From positions 44,946,983-45,010,982 of the forward strand of contig CM067445.1 in the NCBI GenBank assembly GCA_034508935.3: DNA of 64,000 bases. Direction: 5' to 3'. A program made the translations under genes and the position numbers. Under the pieces are notes generated by a model. The model made no database searches, was not told the origin of the DNA, and worked only from the letters and a program-made list of their open reading frames with translations. Each line of letters starts with the position of its first letter. Position 1 is the first letter of the stretch. The DNA is from Berghia stephanieae. Lineage: Eukaryota; Mollusca; Gastropoda; Nudibranchia; Aeolidiidae. Below are positions 22,815 to 32,652 of the stretch, piece after piece.

Positions 22815-22842
22815 TATTATTATTATTATTATTATTATTATG
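22612..22842. repeat. ATT microsatellite
   Basis: Near-pure ATT/TTA units with TATA phase changes. Confidence 0.97.
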
Positions 22843-23065
22843 ACACATCGCCTGAAAACGAATTATCTCTGGGGTGGTTGAGATTTCTAAACATTGAATT
22901 TATTGGTTAAAGATTTAACTTGAGTAAAAATGTATATGATCTACTATGGACTTCAGATGGGAACAGTTGACGTCTTAGGTACAAACCCTTCTTCAGCAAA
23001 ACAAAAAACAAAGGGACGTTGAAAGCAAATAAAACAAACCGTAGTTAAATTATAGTGTCTGTATT

Positions 23066-23493
23066 CTATAGATAGTACGAAGATGACGTCACTCATGTCT
23101 TTATTATTGTTTTTTAGCCATCCACGTTTATGAGTAATTCTCACTAAACTGTGTGAACCAGACTATAAAAATTCATGGTAATACGTCTTCGCCAAACAAG
23201 CAGCTTCGAATTATTGGACTGGAACCCTCAGGGCAGAAGATCAAGGGAAGGCCACGAGGAACATGGGGAAGAATTAAAGAAGCTGATATACAGAGAAGTG
23301 GTAAGACCTGGAATGAGATAAAAAAAGTTGGCTCAGGATAGAGAAGGATGGAAACTGTTTGTCTGTAGCCTATACCCTGACCCAGGGTGAAAAAGGCAAT
23401 GATGATGATGATGACGTTGTTTTGTGTGTCGGCTCGTTATACTTCCGGATGGCAATGTTGTGAGCTTCTTAGCCAAGCGCATACTATCTATAG
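23066..23493 (+). mobile_element. M-A MITE split by a LINE tail
   Basis: The left half (CTATAGATAGTACGAAGATG to AAAATTCATGGT at about 23176) and the right half (TTGTTTTGTGTGTCGGCTCG at about 23416 to ACTATCTATAG) together make one M-A copy. About 240 bp of unrelated LINE sequence lies between. Confidence 0.9.
23177..23416 (+). pseudogene. RTE-like LINE 3' end inserted in M-A
   Basis: Encodes GLEPSGQKIKGRPRGTWGRI and then RSGKTWNEIKKV, the C-terminal pattern of RTE-like and related LINE proteins (GKRKRGRPR.TWRR, GKTWNEIK.LAQDR). After a frame change it continues with a REGWKLFVCSLYP-like segment. It ends with a run of GAT/ATG units, typical of RTE tails. This is a heavily 5'-truncated insertion. 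Its upstream ATG at 23153 lies in M-A sequence, so the frame is a chance fusion. Confidence 0.8.
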
Positions 23494-23580
23494 ATAGACA
23501 GTTTAGTGAGAAGTACCCATAAACGTGGATGGTAAAAACAACAACAAAGACCTGAGTGACGTCATCTTCGTTCTATCTAT
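23488..23580 (-). mobile_element. M-A MITE, half copy
   Basis: Begins in the shared CTATAG of the previous copy, continues AGTTTAGTGAGAAGTACCCA, GACGTCATCTTCGTTC and TATCTATA. About 100 bp of the right-hand part is missing. Confidence 0.85.
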
Positions 23581-23582
23581 AA

Positions 23583-23956
23583 AGGAATAATTCAAATGAA
23601 TACAGACGCTACAAGTTTTACTACATTTTATCCCCATCCAAAGCCTCTCCATTTTCAGATTATCGTTTATTTTTTCACGCTCCCGGGATGCAGGCAGCCC
23701 CCATCAGTCTCATATAATTTCACAAAGTCCCACAAAATTACATCTCAAGTTTCCGTTCACTTTAATTTTCATACATCACCATTTTTGCATCTAGATCTAG
23801 TTGTTTCATTTCTTCTCTCAGTTTGTCATGCGGAACCATATTTCCGTTTTATACAGTATGTCTCGCCTGTAAGTAGTCCTTCAGAGTCATTAGGCTCAAT
23901 GCAGCCGATGTCTATCCCGGTTTTTATGTGAAAACAACAAATATATTTGATATATA
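23583..23956. other. No recognised feature
   Basis: No supported feature. The frame at 23596-23931 lacks any recognised domain. Confidence 0.35.
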
Positions 23957-24076
23957 GGATCGACGTGGAACAATCTAATGAGGAAGGCCCAAGACCGTGA
24001 TGAGTGGCGTCGAATCGCGAAGTCTGCATCCCGAGAGTCCCCCCGACGACCAACCGGTCATGCGATAGAATGAGTG
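23957..24076 (+). pseudogene. LINE C-terminal scrap
   Basis: The frame gives TWNNLMRKAQDRDEWRRIAK followed by SASRESPRRPTGHAIE and a stop. The KAQDRDEWR motif is characteristic of the end of RTE-like LINE proteins. Only about 40 codons remain. Confidence 0.75.
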
Positions 24077-24107
24077 AGTGAACAATATAGAAATTACTTG
24101 CCTTTCT

Positions 24108-24280
24108 TTGGATTTGACGCTAGTCTATCGCAATGTACTTTCCGGCAGATTTTACAATCCAAGCTACTCAATCATTGCTGGGCATGAGAAGAAAAAAATC
24201 TCAACTTTACGCGGGATCGATCTCGGTCTCCTTAGACTTAAAGCGTGTACTCTACCAACTGAGCTATTGGAACTTGTCGC
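24108..24280 (-). mobile_element. S3 SINE copy, 3' side lost
   Basis: On the minus strand: AATAGCTCAGTTGGTAGAGT (A box), GATCGATCCCGCG (B-box-like), CCCAGCAATGATTGAGTAGC, GCGATAGACTAGCGTC. It ends within the V-like motif. Confidence 0.85.
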
Positions 24281-24500
24281 CGATTAATCTTCCTTTTTGT
24301 ACAAAATCTTTTACAATAGCCCACATGGTGGGAAATATGAGCAACATGACAGAACATCGGGGTCAGGATTTTACAAGATAACCTTCGCGCAACCAGCAAT
24401 TGACAACGCTTAACATCGCTTGAATTTTGTGACAAAAGGAGCCGAGCAAGACACCGTACCGCTGAGCCACTGAGACTCACTGCATGAGGTCGGGTAATAG

Positions 24501-24809
24501 GATTCGACAGTCGTGACGTCACTTCCCTCGTAATTCTGCATAGTAACTGGTTCTAAACTATCGGAACAATGGCGGGCGCCATTATTTCCATCACCACCCT
24601 TATGAAATACTTCTCCGACGAGCATAAATGTGTATCCAGAGTAGAAAAATATAAATCTGATCATGTTTTGACTTTTATACATTCTGATCACGTGACATGT
24701 GAACAAGTTATAGCCAGCATGAAGGATAAAAAGTACCGATTTTCGTTGTTTAAAACCAAGCTGCTGGTTGCTTGGCGGACGTGACATCAGACTATTGATG
24801 AATCCTATT
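24501..24809 (+). mobile_element. M-C MITE, full length
   Basis: Ends GGATTCGACAGTCGTGACGT and GACATCAGACTATTGATGAA. Open frame at 24569-24784 encodes 71 residues with KYFSDEHK, YKSDHVLTFIHSDH and IASMKDKKYRFSLFKTK. The last block resembles the segment just before the SWIM zinc finger in large invertebrate SWIM/YqaJ proteins (KVLASMK..Y.V). The frame is open across the element, but there is no zinc finger and no sign of expression. Confidence 0.85.
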
Positions 24810-25019
24810 AGAATAAAATTTTAAAAAACAACACGTGAATTGGGTGAACAAGTTGCAGGGTGGAAACCATGTTGAGTCTCAGCAAATGGGGACCCTTATC
24901 TCACACGAGTACCACTCTTTCTTTTCCTTTGAAGTTATAAAAAGCGATAAAAGTTAATTGACGTCACTATGGTACTCAATCACATCGCAAACAATACTGC
25001 CGTGCAATACTGGAAAAAA

Positions 25020-25285
25020 GGGGTCCTGATAGCTCAGTTGGTAGAGCGCTCGTTCCACACCCAAAGGGGCCGAGATCGATACCGGGTAAAGTCGAGATTT
25101 TTTTCTGATTTCCCCGTCTACCCAGCAGTGAATGGTTAGCTGGGTCTGTTAGATCTGGCGGAAAGTACTTTGCGATAGACTAGCGTCCTATTCATAGGAT
25201 AGCAAGCAATTGCTATTGTCCATTCTACGCTATAGAAACTGGGATAACTCGGATCCATTGGCCTTATGGCTCTGAAAGTACTATA
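25020..25285 (+). mobile_element. S3 SINE copy, full length
   Basis: The head GGGTCCTGATAGCTCAGTTG continues GTAGAGCGCTCG (A box side), with GATCGATACCGGG as a B-box-like region. The body has CCCAGCAGTGAATGGTTAGC, CTGTTAGATCTGGCGG, TACTTTGCGATAGACTAGCG and TCCTATTCATAGGATAGC. It ends at CACGCTATAGAAAC and GGCTCTGAAAG. The V-domain-like part is a known feature of V-SINEs. The match here is by eye. Confidence 0.92.
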
Positions 25286-25319
25286 TTATTTTTTAATGCT
25301 GGGGAAAAAAGTAAGCCAC

Positions 25320-25535
25320 ATTTTTAAAAAATTTGGTCCTAAAATATCGCTTGGTTAAAATGATCCTAATTTCGTCAACAACAAAAAAACCTAAAATGTG
25401 GGACTTTTAGGAAATCTCTAAGGAATCTTAGGTAAAAGAAGCTTTAGGTCGTTTTAATTGAGATATATTTGAGGGACGGGTTTTCTGCCAAAAATTTTAG
25501 AATTGTGTTTTTTAATGTAGAGTACTAGAAGCTTC
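25320..25535. mobile_element. FB foldback, degraded
   Basis: TTTGGTCCTAAAATATCGC, TTAAAATGATCCTAATTTCG and on the other side GACGGGTTTTCTGCC are diverged FB arms around AAAATGTGGGACTTTTAGG. Confidence 0.55.
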
Positions 25536-25676
25536 TTTTTTTTCTATAGTTAAAATGCTTCGTTAGCTGTTAAGGTTCCACCGACAATACATCTTATTGC
25601 GATTTTGGCCAGAAAACTTTAGCTTAAAATGACCAAGAGTGGGTCAAAGAGTCTCAAACCTGAATAACTATATTAT

Positions 25677-25806
<130 letters not shown>

Positions 25807-25810
25807 GCTT

Positions 25811-26072
25811 TAACTTGAGATTTTATATAGCGCAATATCCACTAAACGTGCTCAAAGCGCTTTACAAAAGGTCCCTGACCAACAGCAACACGTAACATGT
25901 AGAACGAGACGTGAAGCCTGTTAGGTGATATTACAAATGTTTTTCGACAGAGACAAAGCTGTTGACGGTCAGGTACTCATTTTCCAAAGACTCAACTATG
26001 CGCCAAGCGAGGCTCGAACCCAGGACCGTCCGATCCGATAGCGAGTGGCATACCACAAGACCACAAAACCGC
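25811..26072 (-). mobile_element. S1 SINE copy, body deletion
   Basis: Well preserved tail and head on the minus strand, but the segment between GGTACTCATTTT and CCAAAGACTCAACTATGCGC is missing the usual CACCTGAGTACGGTGAGAG stretch. The ATT tract next to the 3' end may have grown from the SINE tail. Confidence 0.9.
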
Positions 26073-26570
26073 ACAAGTTACCTCCTCATTTACGACCAGA
26101 GGAAAAAAAAAGAACCAGGGGCTAGTCTTGGACCGAGTAGTTGTAATCGACTAGGCTGTTGACAAATTGATATGATAATAGCCATAACAGATGGCCTGGG
26201 ACTAGGGCAAGGGAAAATCGAAAGTGGGCAAGATTTGTTATCGACGAGCTCTTCGAGGTGGGGAGATAGAGACGATAAGACCGTATTGACAGGAAGTTGT
26301 TTATTAATAAAAGAGGAAGGAAAGGAAGGATTGGTCACAGAGATATTATTATTATCGAAGAAGAAGGAATCAATATGAGATGACGACAAATAATAAAATG
26401 GTATCGATTTATGGATTTGATAATACTCGTGTTTACATGCAGGTTGATAGGGCGTTTTTTATTCTTTATTTTAGATAGAGACTGAATACTTCCGTATTTA
26501 GAATGTGAATTATAAGTTGTTTGCTTCGTCATTAGGTTTCACTTATTACATCATTAATTCTAATTAATTA
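26073..26570. other. No recognised feature
   Basis: Purine-rich stretches and short frames. Nothing supported. Confidence 0.4.
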
Positions 26571-26575
26571 TCATG

Positions 26576-26815
26576 GAACATGGTGGTAGTTATTTGTACA
26601 AAGATCATGGTCTTTGGAATCGGAGAAAAAAGGATATACGTTAGGGGAGGAGGAGGTAGTGAAGGAGAGGATAAGGAGGAAGAGGGGGAGGAGGAGGAGG
26701 AGGAGAGGAAGAGAAGGAAAGGAGCAGGAGGAGAAGGGGAGGAGGAGAGGGTGGATGTAAGGGGAGGAGAAGGAAACAGATGAAGAGGATGAGGAAGAAG
26801 AAGAGGAGGGAAAAA
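26576..26815. repeat. GA/GGA-rich purine tract
   Basis: Irregular GGA, GAA and GAG units from about 26640 to 26810. Glu/Arg-rich or Ser/Leu-rich frames here are compositional. Confidence 0.8.
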
Positions 26816-27056
26816 CTGTCCTCTGGTGCACTCTCTTGTAACGAGATACTATGCCAGATATGGGAATTGCATTTCCAACTTGATATGTCAGGTTTTTATA
26901 TTTGATTTTGGCCTTTAAAACTACAAAACATGCAACATTGTCAATAAAATAATGCCATATTCCGTGTTTGATTGTTGTCATATCATTGGAGATAATATGG
27001 TCGATCAACGTGATGATATCACCATGTCTAAATTTACAATCTGACAACAGTTCCAT
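26814..27056 (-). other. Candidate coding exon, unknown family
   Basis: The minus strand opens at ATG 27056 and reads about 80 residues of balanced, protein-like sequence: MELLSDCKFRHGDIITLIDH, IWHYFIDNVACFVVLKAK, TYQVGNAIPISGIVSRYKRV. It then runs into a serine-rich frame caused by the purine tract. A possible donor (GACAG then GTTTTT) lies just where the composition changes, so the real exon could end there. A stop lies two codons upstream of the ATG and the upstream acceptor is poor. I do not recognise the family. It could be a host exon, a captured fragment or chance. Confidence 0.35.
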
Positions 27057-27594
27057 CTCCAGTTACCTTGTTGCAACTTTGGTGTCTAATTGATAGTATA
27101 CAAATGCATAAACAAAAGAATCGACCAAATTTAGACTTCAAGCATGGAACACATTCCGCGAGCTGGGAGGAGTCTTTTGACCTCCCATGATGGGCAGCGG
27201 GAAGCCATTTGCTGTCTTCTATCCCCTTATATCTGTTTTCTGAAATGGTTGCTTTCTGTCTTTGTCTGGGTCTGTTTTTGTTTTTGATTTGTCTTTTTTT
27301 TTTCTTTTTTTTTTTTTGGTTGTGTTTTGTTTGTTTTCTTTTGGATTTTTTGGGGTTATTTTCTTAAATTTATTTTGTTTTGTTTTTTGTTTTTGTATTT
27401 GTCCTGGCACTTACCATGGTACTTGATTGAAGTTATACTTTTTTCGTTATAAATCATCTCTCTGTTATGTTATGATGGTTAGTTGTTGTTGGGTTTTTTT
27501 TAATTTGAACATATCTTGTCAACATTAATTTCTGTTTCTCTTAGTGGGATCCTATATGGTGTCTGATGAGACTTTTATGTGATCACAAATTATG
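27057..27594. other. T/G-rich tract and unannotated sequence
   Basis: 27240-27400 is a TTTG/TTTTG-rich tract of the same kind as 21860-22120. The rest has no recognised feature. Confidence 0.5.
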
Positions 27595-27765
27595 TACATT
27601 GATGGTATGCTCTTGGAATTTACATCCGTTCCCAACTTGAATCAATTCCCCTTTGACTATTTAATCCAGCAAAGTGGCACTGAGGTACTTACTTTTTCTC
27701 GGGTTCTTTAATTGTAATTCTAGAATTTTTTTGACTAACCCATTTTCTTCCTTTTATTGGCGCTG
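27595..27765. repeat. Repeat K, copy 1
   Basis: Shares TATGCTCTTGGAATTTACAT, TTTTCTCGGGTTCTTTAATT, TAATTCTAGAA and CCCATTTTCTTCCTTTTA with 33700-33845. This copy has an extra segment AATCCAGCAAAGTGGCACTG, which also occurs in the LINE remnant at about 28129. Confidence 0.65.
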
Positions 27766-27947
27766 ATGTGACTTGTCCCGTAAAACTCTTTAAAATCAAA
27801 TTCAATGCTCTGTCCGTGAGGCTCGCCAACTGTCTTTAAAGTTTTAAAAGATTTTTTGAAGAGAGTAAAACTAAATAGAACAAAACCCCCCAAAAAACCC
27901 ACTAATAATAATAATTTAAAAAACAACAAAAATCAGAACAGTTCTGG

Positions 27948-28245
27948 AGACTCTACTGTATTTAATTTCCATCAACGATCTTCCTAACATGACATCCTCG
28001 AAGGCTAGATTGTTCGCTGATGACTGCCTTCTGTATATAACAATCGAAAAATAAATCAGATGCAATCCAATTACAGTGAGATTTATATAATCTTCAACAT
28101 TAGGAAAAGATATGGCTTATGGACTTTGATCCAGCAAAGTGGTACTGAGGTACTGAGAATATCCAAAACACGTAATCAAATAGTACTGATATCCGATTAC
28201 ACCGTTCATGACTCAAAACTTGCGATGGCCTTCGGCGACTGCAGA
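27948..28245 (+). pseudogene. CR1/Jockey-like LINE reverse transcriptase remnant
   Basis: The first part translates to FINDLPN-like sequence (here SINDLPNMTSSKARLFADDC) followed by LLYITI, which holds the catalytic ADD of the palm domain. After a gap, frames give a NPAKCEVLRISKTRN-like segment and SDYTVHDSKLA, matching the following region in relatives (FNP.KCEVMRIT.....Y.IHG..L). The reading frame is broken between and within these blocks. Confidence 0.8.
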
Positions 28246-28328
28246 CGTGTTTTGGCTGGGTTCCGTGTTTTCTATTGCCGGCGTGTTATACGTCTCTACA
28301 ATAATGTCCTTTTTAGATGAGTAAAGTA

Positions 28329-28652
<324 letters not shown>

Positions 28653-29214
28653 ATGATATAAAACTTGTCGTAATACACCAAAGGTGGACTGCATACAAAG
28701 GATAATTAAGATTTACAAAAAAATAAAAAGAAGAAGAAGAAAACAGGGGATAAGTTTATATATTTTTGGTTCTTTTGTGTTTTTATTCAGATTTTTTTTT
28801 GGTGGGGGGGGGGGTTGTTTATTCTTTTATTTTTTTTGTTTGTTGTTATTTCTTTTCTATTCTTTTTTGTCTTTAGCTTATTTGCGTTATATTTTTTGTA
28901 TGTATGTAAATATTCAACACGGGCTTTACGAACCAATTTTGACCCCTCCCCCACCCCTAACCCTATGTTTTAAAATGATGATTACAGGTATTTAATATTT
29001 GTATCTTATTATCAAAACCATGATAAATGGCTGTTGTTCTGTGATTTTTACTTGAATGACCCTTTTTTGTATGCAGGTCTTACTGATGACACGACAGAAA
29101 AATTCAACGTTGATTTGTCTTTTTTTTTTCGTATTTCCCAAATAAACAGAAAAAGGTCTTAGAAATATTCAGGCAATTGTGTCCAAATAATCACTTCGTA
29201 TGTTAAAAAAAAAA
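28653..29214. other. Unannotated, with T/G-rich tract
   Basis: 28780-28890 shows the recurring pattern of a T-run leading into a G-run (GGTGGGGGGGGGG). No other feature. Confidence 0.4.
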
Positions 29215-29284
29215 AAAAAGACCAGCGCCCGTTAAGAGACAGCCATTAATCTTTACACAGACAACCACCACAAAATGAATTTCT

Positions 29285-29395
29285 AAAGAAGAAGAAAATG
29301 AGTGCATCGAGGTCTCATTTTCATAAAATCGAAATCCCCCCCCCCCCCCCCCCCCCCCCCGTCTCATTTTTTGAGTGTATTTGAATCGCATGGAC
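29285..29395 (-). repeat. Repeat J, copy 2, with C-run
   Basis: Partner of 21675-21745 on the opposite strand, broken by a run of more than 20 C at 29335-29360. Confidence 0.65.
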
Positions 29396-29542
29396 TATTT
29401 GTATTACCATCTTACGCTGCTTGGAAGACGCAGGGTTGTTGGCAAACGTTTGGCCCTGACCGGTACTTCAGTTGAATGTCAATAGAGAAGGAAATACATT
29501 TAATCCACGGGGTATTGTCATCTGTGAACTTGGCAACAGGAT

Positions 29543-29790
29543 TAACCAGTTAACTGCCGCACTCTGGAAAGACACGTACTTTTAAAATTTAGCCAGAAAA
29601 CTCGTCCTTCAGATCAGATATCGATCGATTTAAATGACCCTCATCTTGACAAAATCTCCCAAAACTGTTCGAGCTTTGAGAGTTATTACCAAGATATAGG
29701 GTAATTTAAATCGATTAATATAATGTGAAGGACGAGTTTTCTGGCCAAATTTTGAAATAGGTGTTTTTCCAGAGTTAGCAACTAACTGGT
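29543..29790. mobile_element. FB foldback, full length
   Basis: Outer ends TTAACCAGTTAACTGCCGCA and GCAACTAACTGGTTA are inverted repeats. Moving inward: CACTCTGGAAAG against TTTTTCCAGAGTT, then TAGCCAGAAAACTCGTCC against GGACGAGTTTTCTGGCC, TCGATTTAAATGACCC against GGGTAATTTAAATCGA, and a short centre near AACTGTTCGAGCTTTGAGAG. Nearly the whole 248 bp is one imperfect palindrome. It has no coding capacity. A TA or TTAA target is possible. Confidence 0.92.
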
Positions 29791-29909
29791 TAGAGGGATT
29801 ACATCGATTACAGAGTCTGTCTACAGAACATTATTATGATGTATGCTGTATCATTATCTCAAAACAAGTCGAGGGGATGAGAGGGGGGAGGATTTGAAGG
29901 AGTGGAATA

Positions 29910-30208
29910 GGCTTCAACAGTCGTGACGTCACTTCCCTCGTAATGACACATAGTAACAGTGACTGGTTCTAAATTATCGGAACAATGGCGGACGCCTTTA
30001 TGAAATACCTCTCCGACGACGAGCATAAACGTGTATCCAGAGGAGAAAAACATTATAAATCCGATCATGTGTTGACTTTTATACATTCTGATCACATGAT
30101 ATGTGAAAAAGTTCTAGCCAGCATGAAGAATAAAAAGTACCGATTTTCTTTGTTTAGAACCAAGCTGCTCGTTGCTGGACGGACGTGACATCAGACTATT
30201 GAATCCAA
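29910..30208 (+). mobile_element. M-C MITE, full length with best frame
   Basis: Ends GCTTCAACAGTCGTGACGTC and GTGACATCAGACTATTGAAT. The frame at 29985-30188 gives 67 residues: MADAFMKYLSDDEHKRVSRG, then HYKSDHVLTFIHSDHM and KVLASMKNKKYRFSLFRTK. The family shows CTATCGGAACAATGGCGG around the ATG, so the ATG is conserved among copies. No SWIM finger follows. It lies 120 bp from an FB copy. Confidence 0.88.
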
Positions 30209-30387
30209 TTTGGAAGACAAAGTAAAACAAACCATAATCTTTTGTGAGAACCAACACGTCGTTTGTACAGAAGTGATCTGTGAAAATAATAATCCAAATT
30301 TGGCTACATTGCCAAAGTTATTAAGTCAGATTACTACTTCATTAATCGTTTTATGACTAAAATGTACATAATGAAAATGCAGATGCC

Positions 30388-30582
30388 TATAAATAGTATG
30401 AAATTTACGCCACGCAGGTCTTTGTTATTGTTTTCTGCCATCCACGTTTATGAGTAATTCTCACTCAATTGTATTATCCACACTATAAGAGTTCATGGTT
30501 ACACATAATTTTGTGTGTTGGTCCGTTATACTTCCGGATGGCAATGTTGTAAGCTTCTTAGCCAAGCACATACTATCTATAG
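30388..30582 (+). mobile_element. M-A MITE, full length
   Basis: Ends CTATAAATAGTATGAAATTT and CACATACTATCTATAG. The inner region is intact, with GGTCTTTGTTATTG and GTTATACTTCCGGATGGC. Confidence 0.88.
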
Positions 30583-30732
30583 CAGTTGTCCAAGAAAAGG
30601 AGAAAAAGTGTGAGGAAGGTAAAACGATAGGAGAAGTAAAATATAAAAAGTTCGTGGATAGCAGGCATGAGGATTCATTTCATCTGAGAGCCAACACAGT
30701 ATAGGAATCAGACAGTAGTATTTATTTCCCAA

Positions 30733-30991
30733 TGGGAGCCAGCTATATTCATGGTTTTGTCCAACCTAGTCATCGATCATGTGATTTATTGCTGTACAGC
30801 GACTGGACACTTCTCAATAAATGTAAATGCTTTATTTATGAAAGTTGTAAACATACCCTTGGGTCATGCTGTGCAATAATTGTGAAGTTGGATATTTCTC
30901 TAACTCTGAATACTTTTCACTATGTGGGTCATTTTGAGCACACTTTGCAAGGTGACCAATGAGCTCCAGCACATAGAAAGCTAATAAAGAT
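30733..30991. repeat. Repeat D, copy 1, interrupted by hAT
   Basis: Aligns with 33088-33358: TTTATGAAAGTTGTAAACAT, TTTTCACTATGTGGGTCA, TTTTGAGCACA, GTGACCAATGA. The copy resumes after the hAT at 32645 (ATATAGATCATCTCCATTG), which aligns with ATATAGATCATGCCCATTG at 33340. Confidence 0.88.
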
Positions 30992-31140
30992 CAATGGTTC
31001 TCATAGTGGGCGATATTGCCCCATGGGGGCAATGAAAGCAAACTTTTAATTTGGGGGGCGATGAAATCTTACAGTAGGGGCAATGATCAGGAACTACCTT
31101 AGGGTGGATTATACTAAGTGTCATTTTTATTTTTAAATCA

Positions 31141-32135
31141 AACCTCACACCATATCTGATAGGTTAGTTGATCCAGCTGTGTGGGAGGTTATAAAGACTG
31201 TTTTACACAAAGATCTTGGACCAGTAATGAAGGCTTTATCCTCAAGTAACAGCACAATTCAATGGCGAATTGATGAAATGGCAGGAAACATTGAGGTCAA
31301 TTGATTCGTCTTTGAAAAGTGACTAAATTCAGCCTTCAATTCGACGAGTCGACTCTCAGCAACGATGGTGATCAATGATCGTTTTATACAAGGCAATTAT
31401 GTTTGCTAAGAACTTCTCTTCGCATGCACTTTAATTACAGACACCAAGAGGGCAACAGTGTGCAAAAGTGCTCACGATATTTTGGAAGTTAGGAAATTCT
31501 GGTCACAAACTTTGTAGCGTGGGCCACAAACGGGGCAGCTGCCATGGTAGGGCGCTATCGTGGTTTTACAGCATTTTTGTCAGAGGCTTTGACATGACAA
31601 ACATTTTATCAGTACCTACCTTCTGTGATTCACAGACAACATCTTGTGACTAAAAAACTTAGCCAGCCATTGCATTGATCGCTGTACATCGAGTGAACAG
31701 ATAAATACACGTGCTCAATTCAAACCGCTTTGCATGGAGAATGAGGAGTGCAATTGGTTACTGCTCCACACAGAGGTTCGATTGCTTTCTAAAGGGAACT
31801 GTCTTGCTCGATTATTTGCACTATTCAATTTTTTTTGTCGAGTTTTTACAGCCAATCAATTCTCCAATCGCTGACCAGCTCAACGAAATCAAAGACAAAG
31901 TAACATACCAGTCTGATGTCTACGGAAAATTCAACGAACTGAACCTACAGGTACAGAGTAATGACATCAACATGATCCAAGCAAAAAATGCTATATCCAG
32001 CTTCATATCAAATATTCCTATTTACAGGCGCTCCCTCTGTCGAATAAACTTTACTAAATATCCAAACCTCAAATACATTGCAGAGTATATCTCTGATGAC
32101 AGCATTCGGATCTTCACTTTTTACAGTGGTTGAGA
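31141..32135 (+). pseudogene. hAT transposase remnant (ZBED5/9-like)
   Basis: In order, frames give SNSTIQWRIDEMAGNIE (31240s), a degraded catalytic region near 31330, a MVGRYRG-like segment in degraded form near 31545, CMENEECNWLLLHTEVRLLS at 31730 followed by KGNCLARLFALF, then QLNEIKDKVTYQSDVYGKFN and ELNLQVQSND (31880-31965), the C-terminal dimerisation part of the hAT fold. There are several stops and at least one shift of frame around 31825. It is not a host ZBED gene because it lies between transposon ends with a target duplication. Confidence 0.88.
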
Positions 32136-32419
32136 GCAGCAATATATTGCAAATTTCATGCACTTTGGAAAGAGGCTAAATTGATTTTCATCGCTATCCC
32201 GACGTCATATCTGACGGAGAGGGGTTTCAGCTTTGTAACACGTATTCTTTCAAAGTACCAAAATCGTCTCAGAGGTGATACGGCTAACATCCATGACCCC
32301 AAACATTGACAAACTTATGGACGCACACCAAATTTATCACATTAAATGGGATGGCCATCAAGTTGATGCATTGGTGCATTCTATTTTAGTGCCACTGATG
32401 TTAGAGTGAGTGAGAGTGT

Positions 32420-32423
<4 letters not shown>

Positions 32424-32457
<34 letters not shown>

Positions 32458-32482
32458 AGAGAGAGAGAGAGAGAGAGAGAGA
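32424..32482. repeat. GA microsatellite
   Basis: GA run with one GGGGA interruption, inside the hAT. Confidence 0.95.
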
Positions 32483-32652
32483 TTTGCACAATAATATCGC
32501 ACAAAACTATCGTTTTGTCTTTGTCTGCCTTAGTCATTTTGTGTTGATAGCGAAAAAGTGAGAATGAGGGGGGGGGGGGGGTGGTCGTGGCCTGGGTCAC
32601 CTAGCTCTAGGGGGGCGATGGCCAACTAAGTTTGAGAACCACTGATATAGAT

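Larger units (their letters stand above)
30992..32644 (+). mobile_element. hAT DNA transposon, Buster-type, defective
   Basis: Ends CAATGGTTCTCATAG and the complement of CAGTGGTTCTCAAAC form the inverted repeats. The flanks ATAAAGAT (30984-30991) and ATATAGAT (32645-32652) are an 8-bp target duplication with one mismatch and central TA, as for Buster elements. The body codes in fragments for a ZBED5/ZBED9-like transposase. The total is 1,653 bp, shorter than an autonomous hAT, and lacks a recognisable BED finger. A GA tract and a G12 run sit near the right end. Confidence 0.92.

Noticed and set aside
31711-32133. Host ZBED-type gene
   Set aside because: The frame is broken, lies between inverted ends with an 8-bp duplication, and an empty site exists in the nearby D repeat. 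It is transposon coding sequence.
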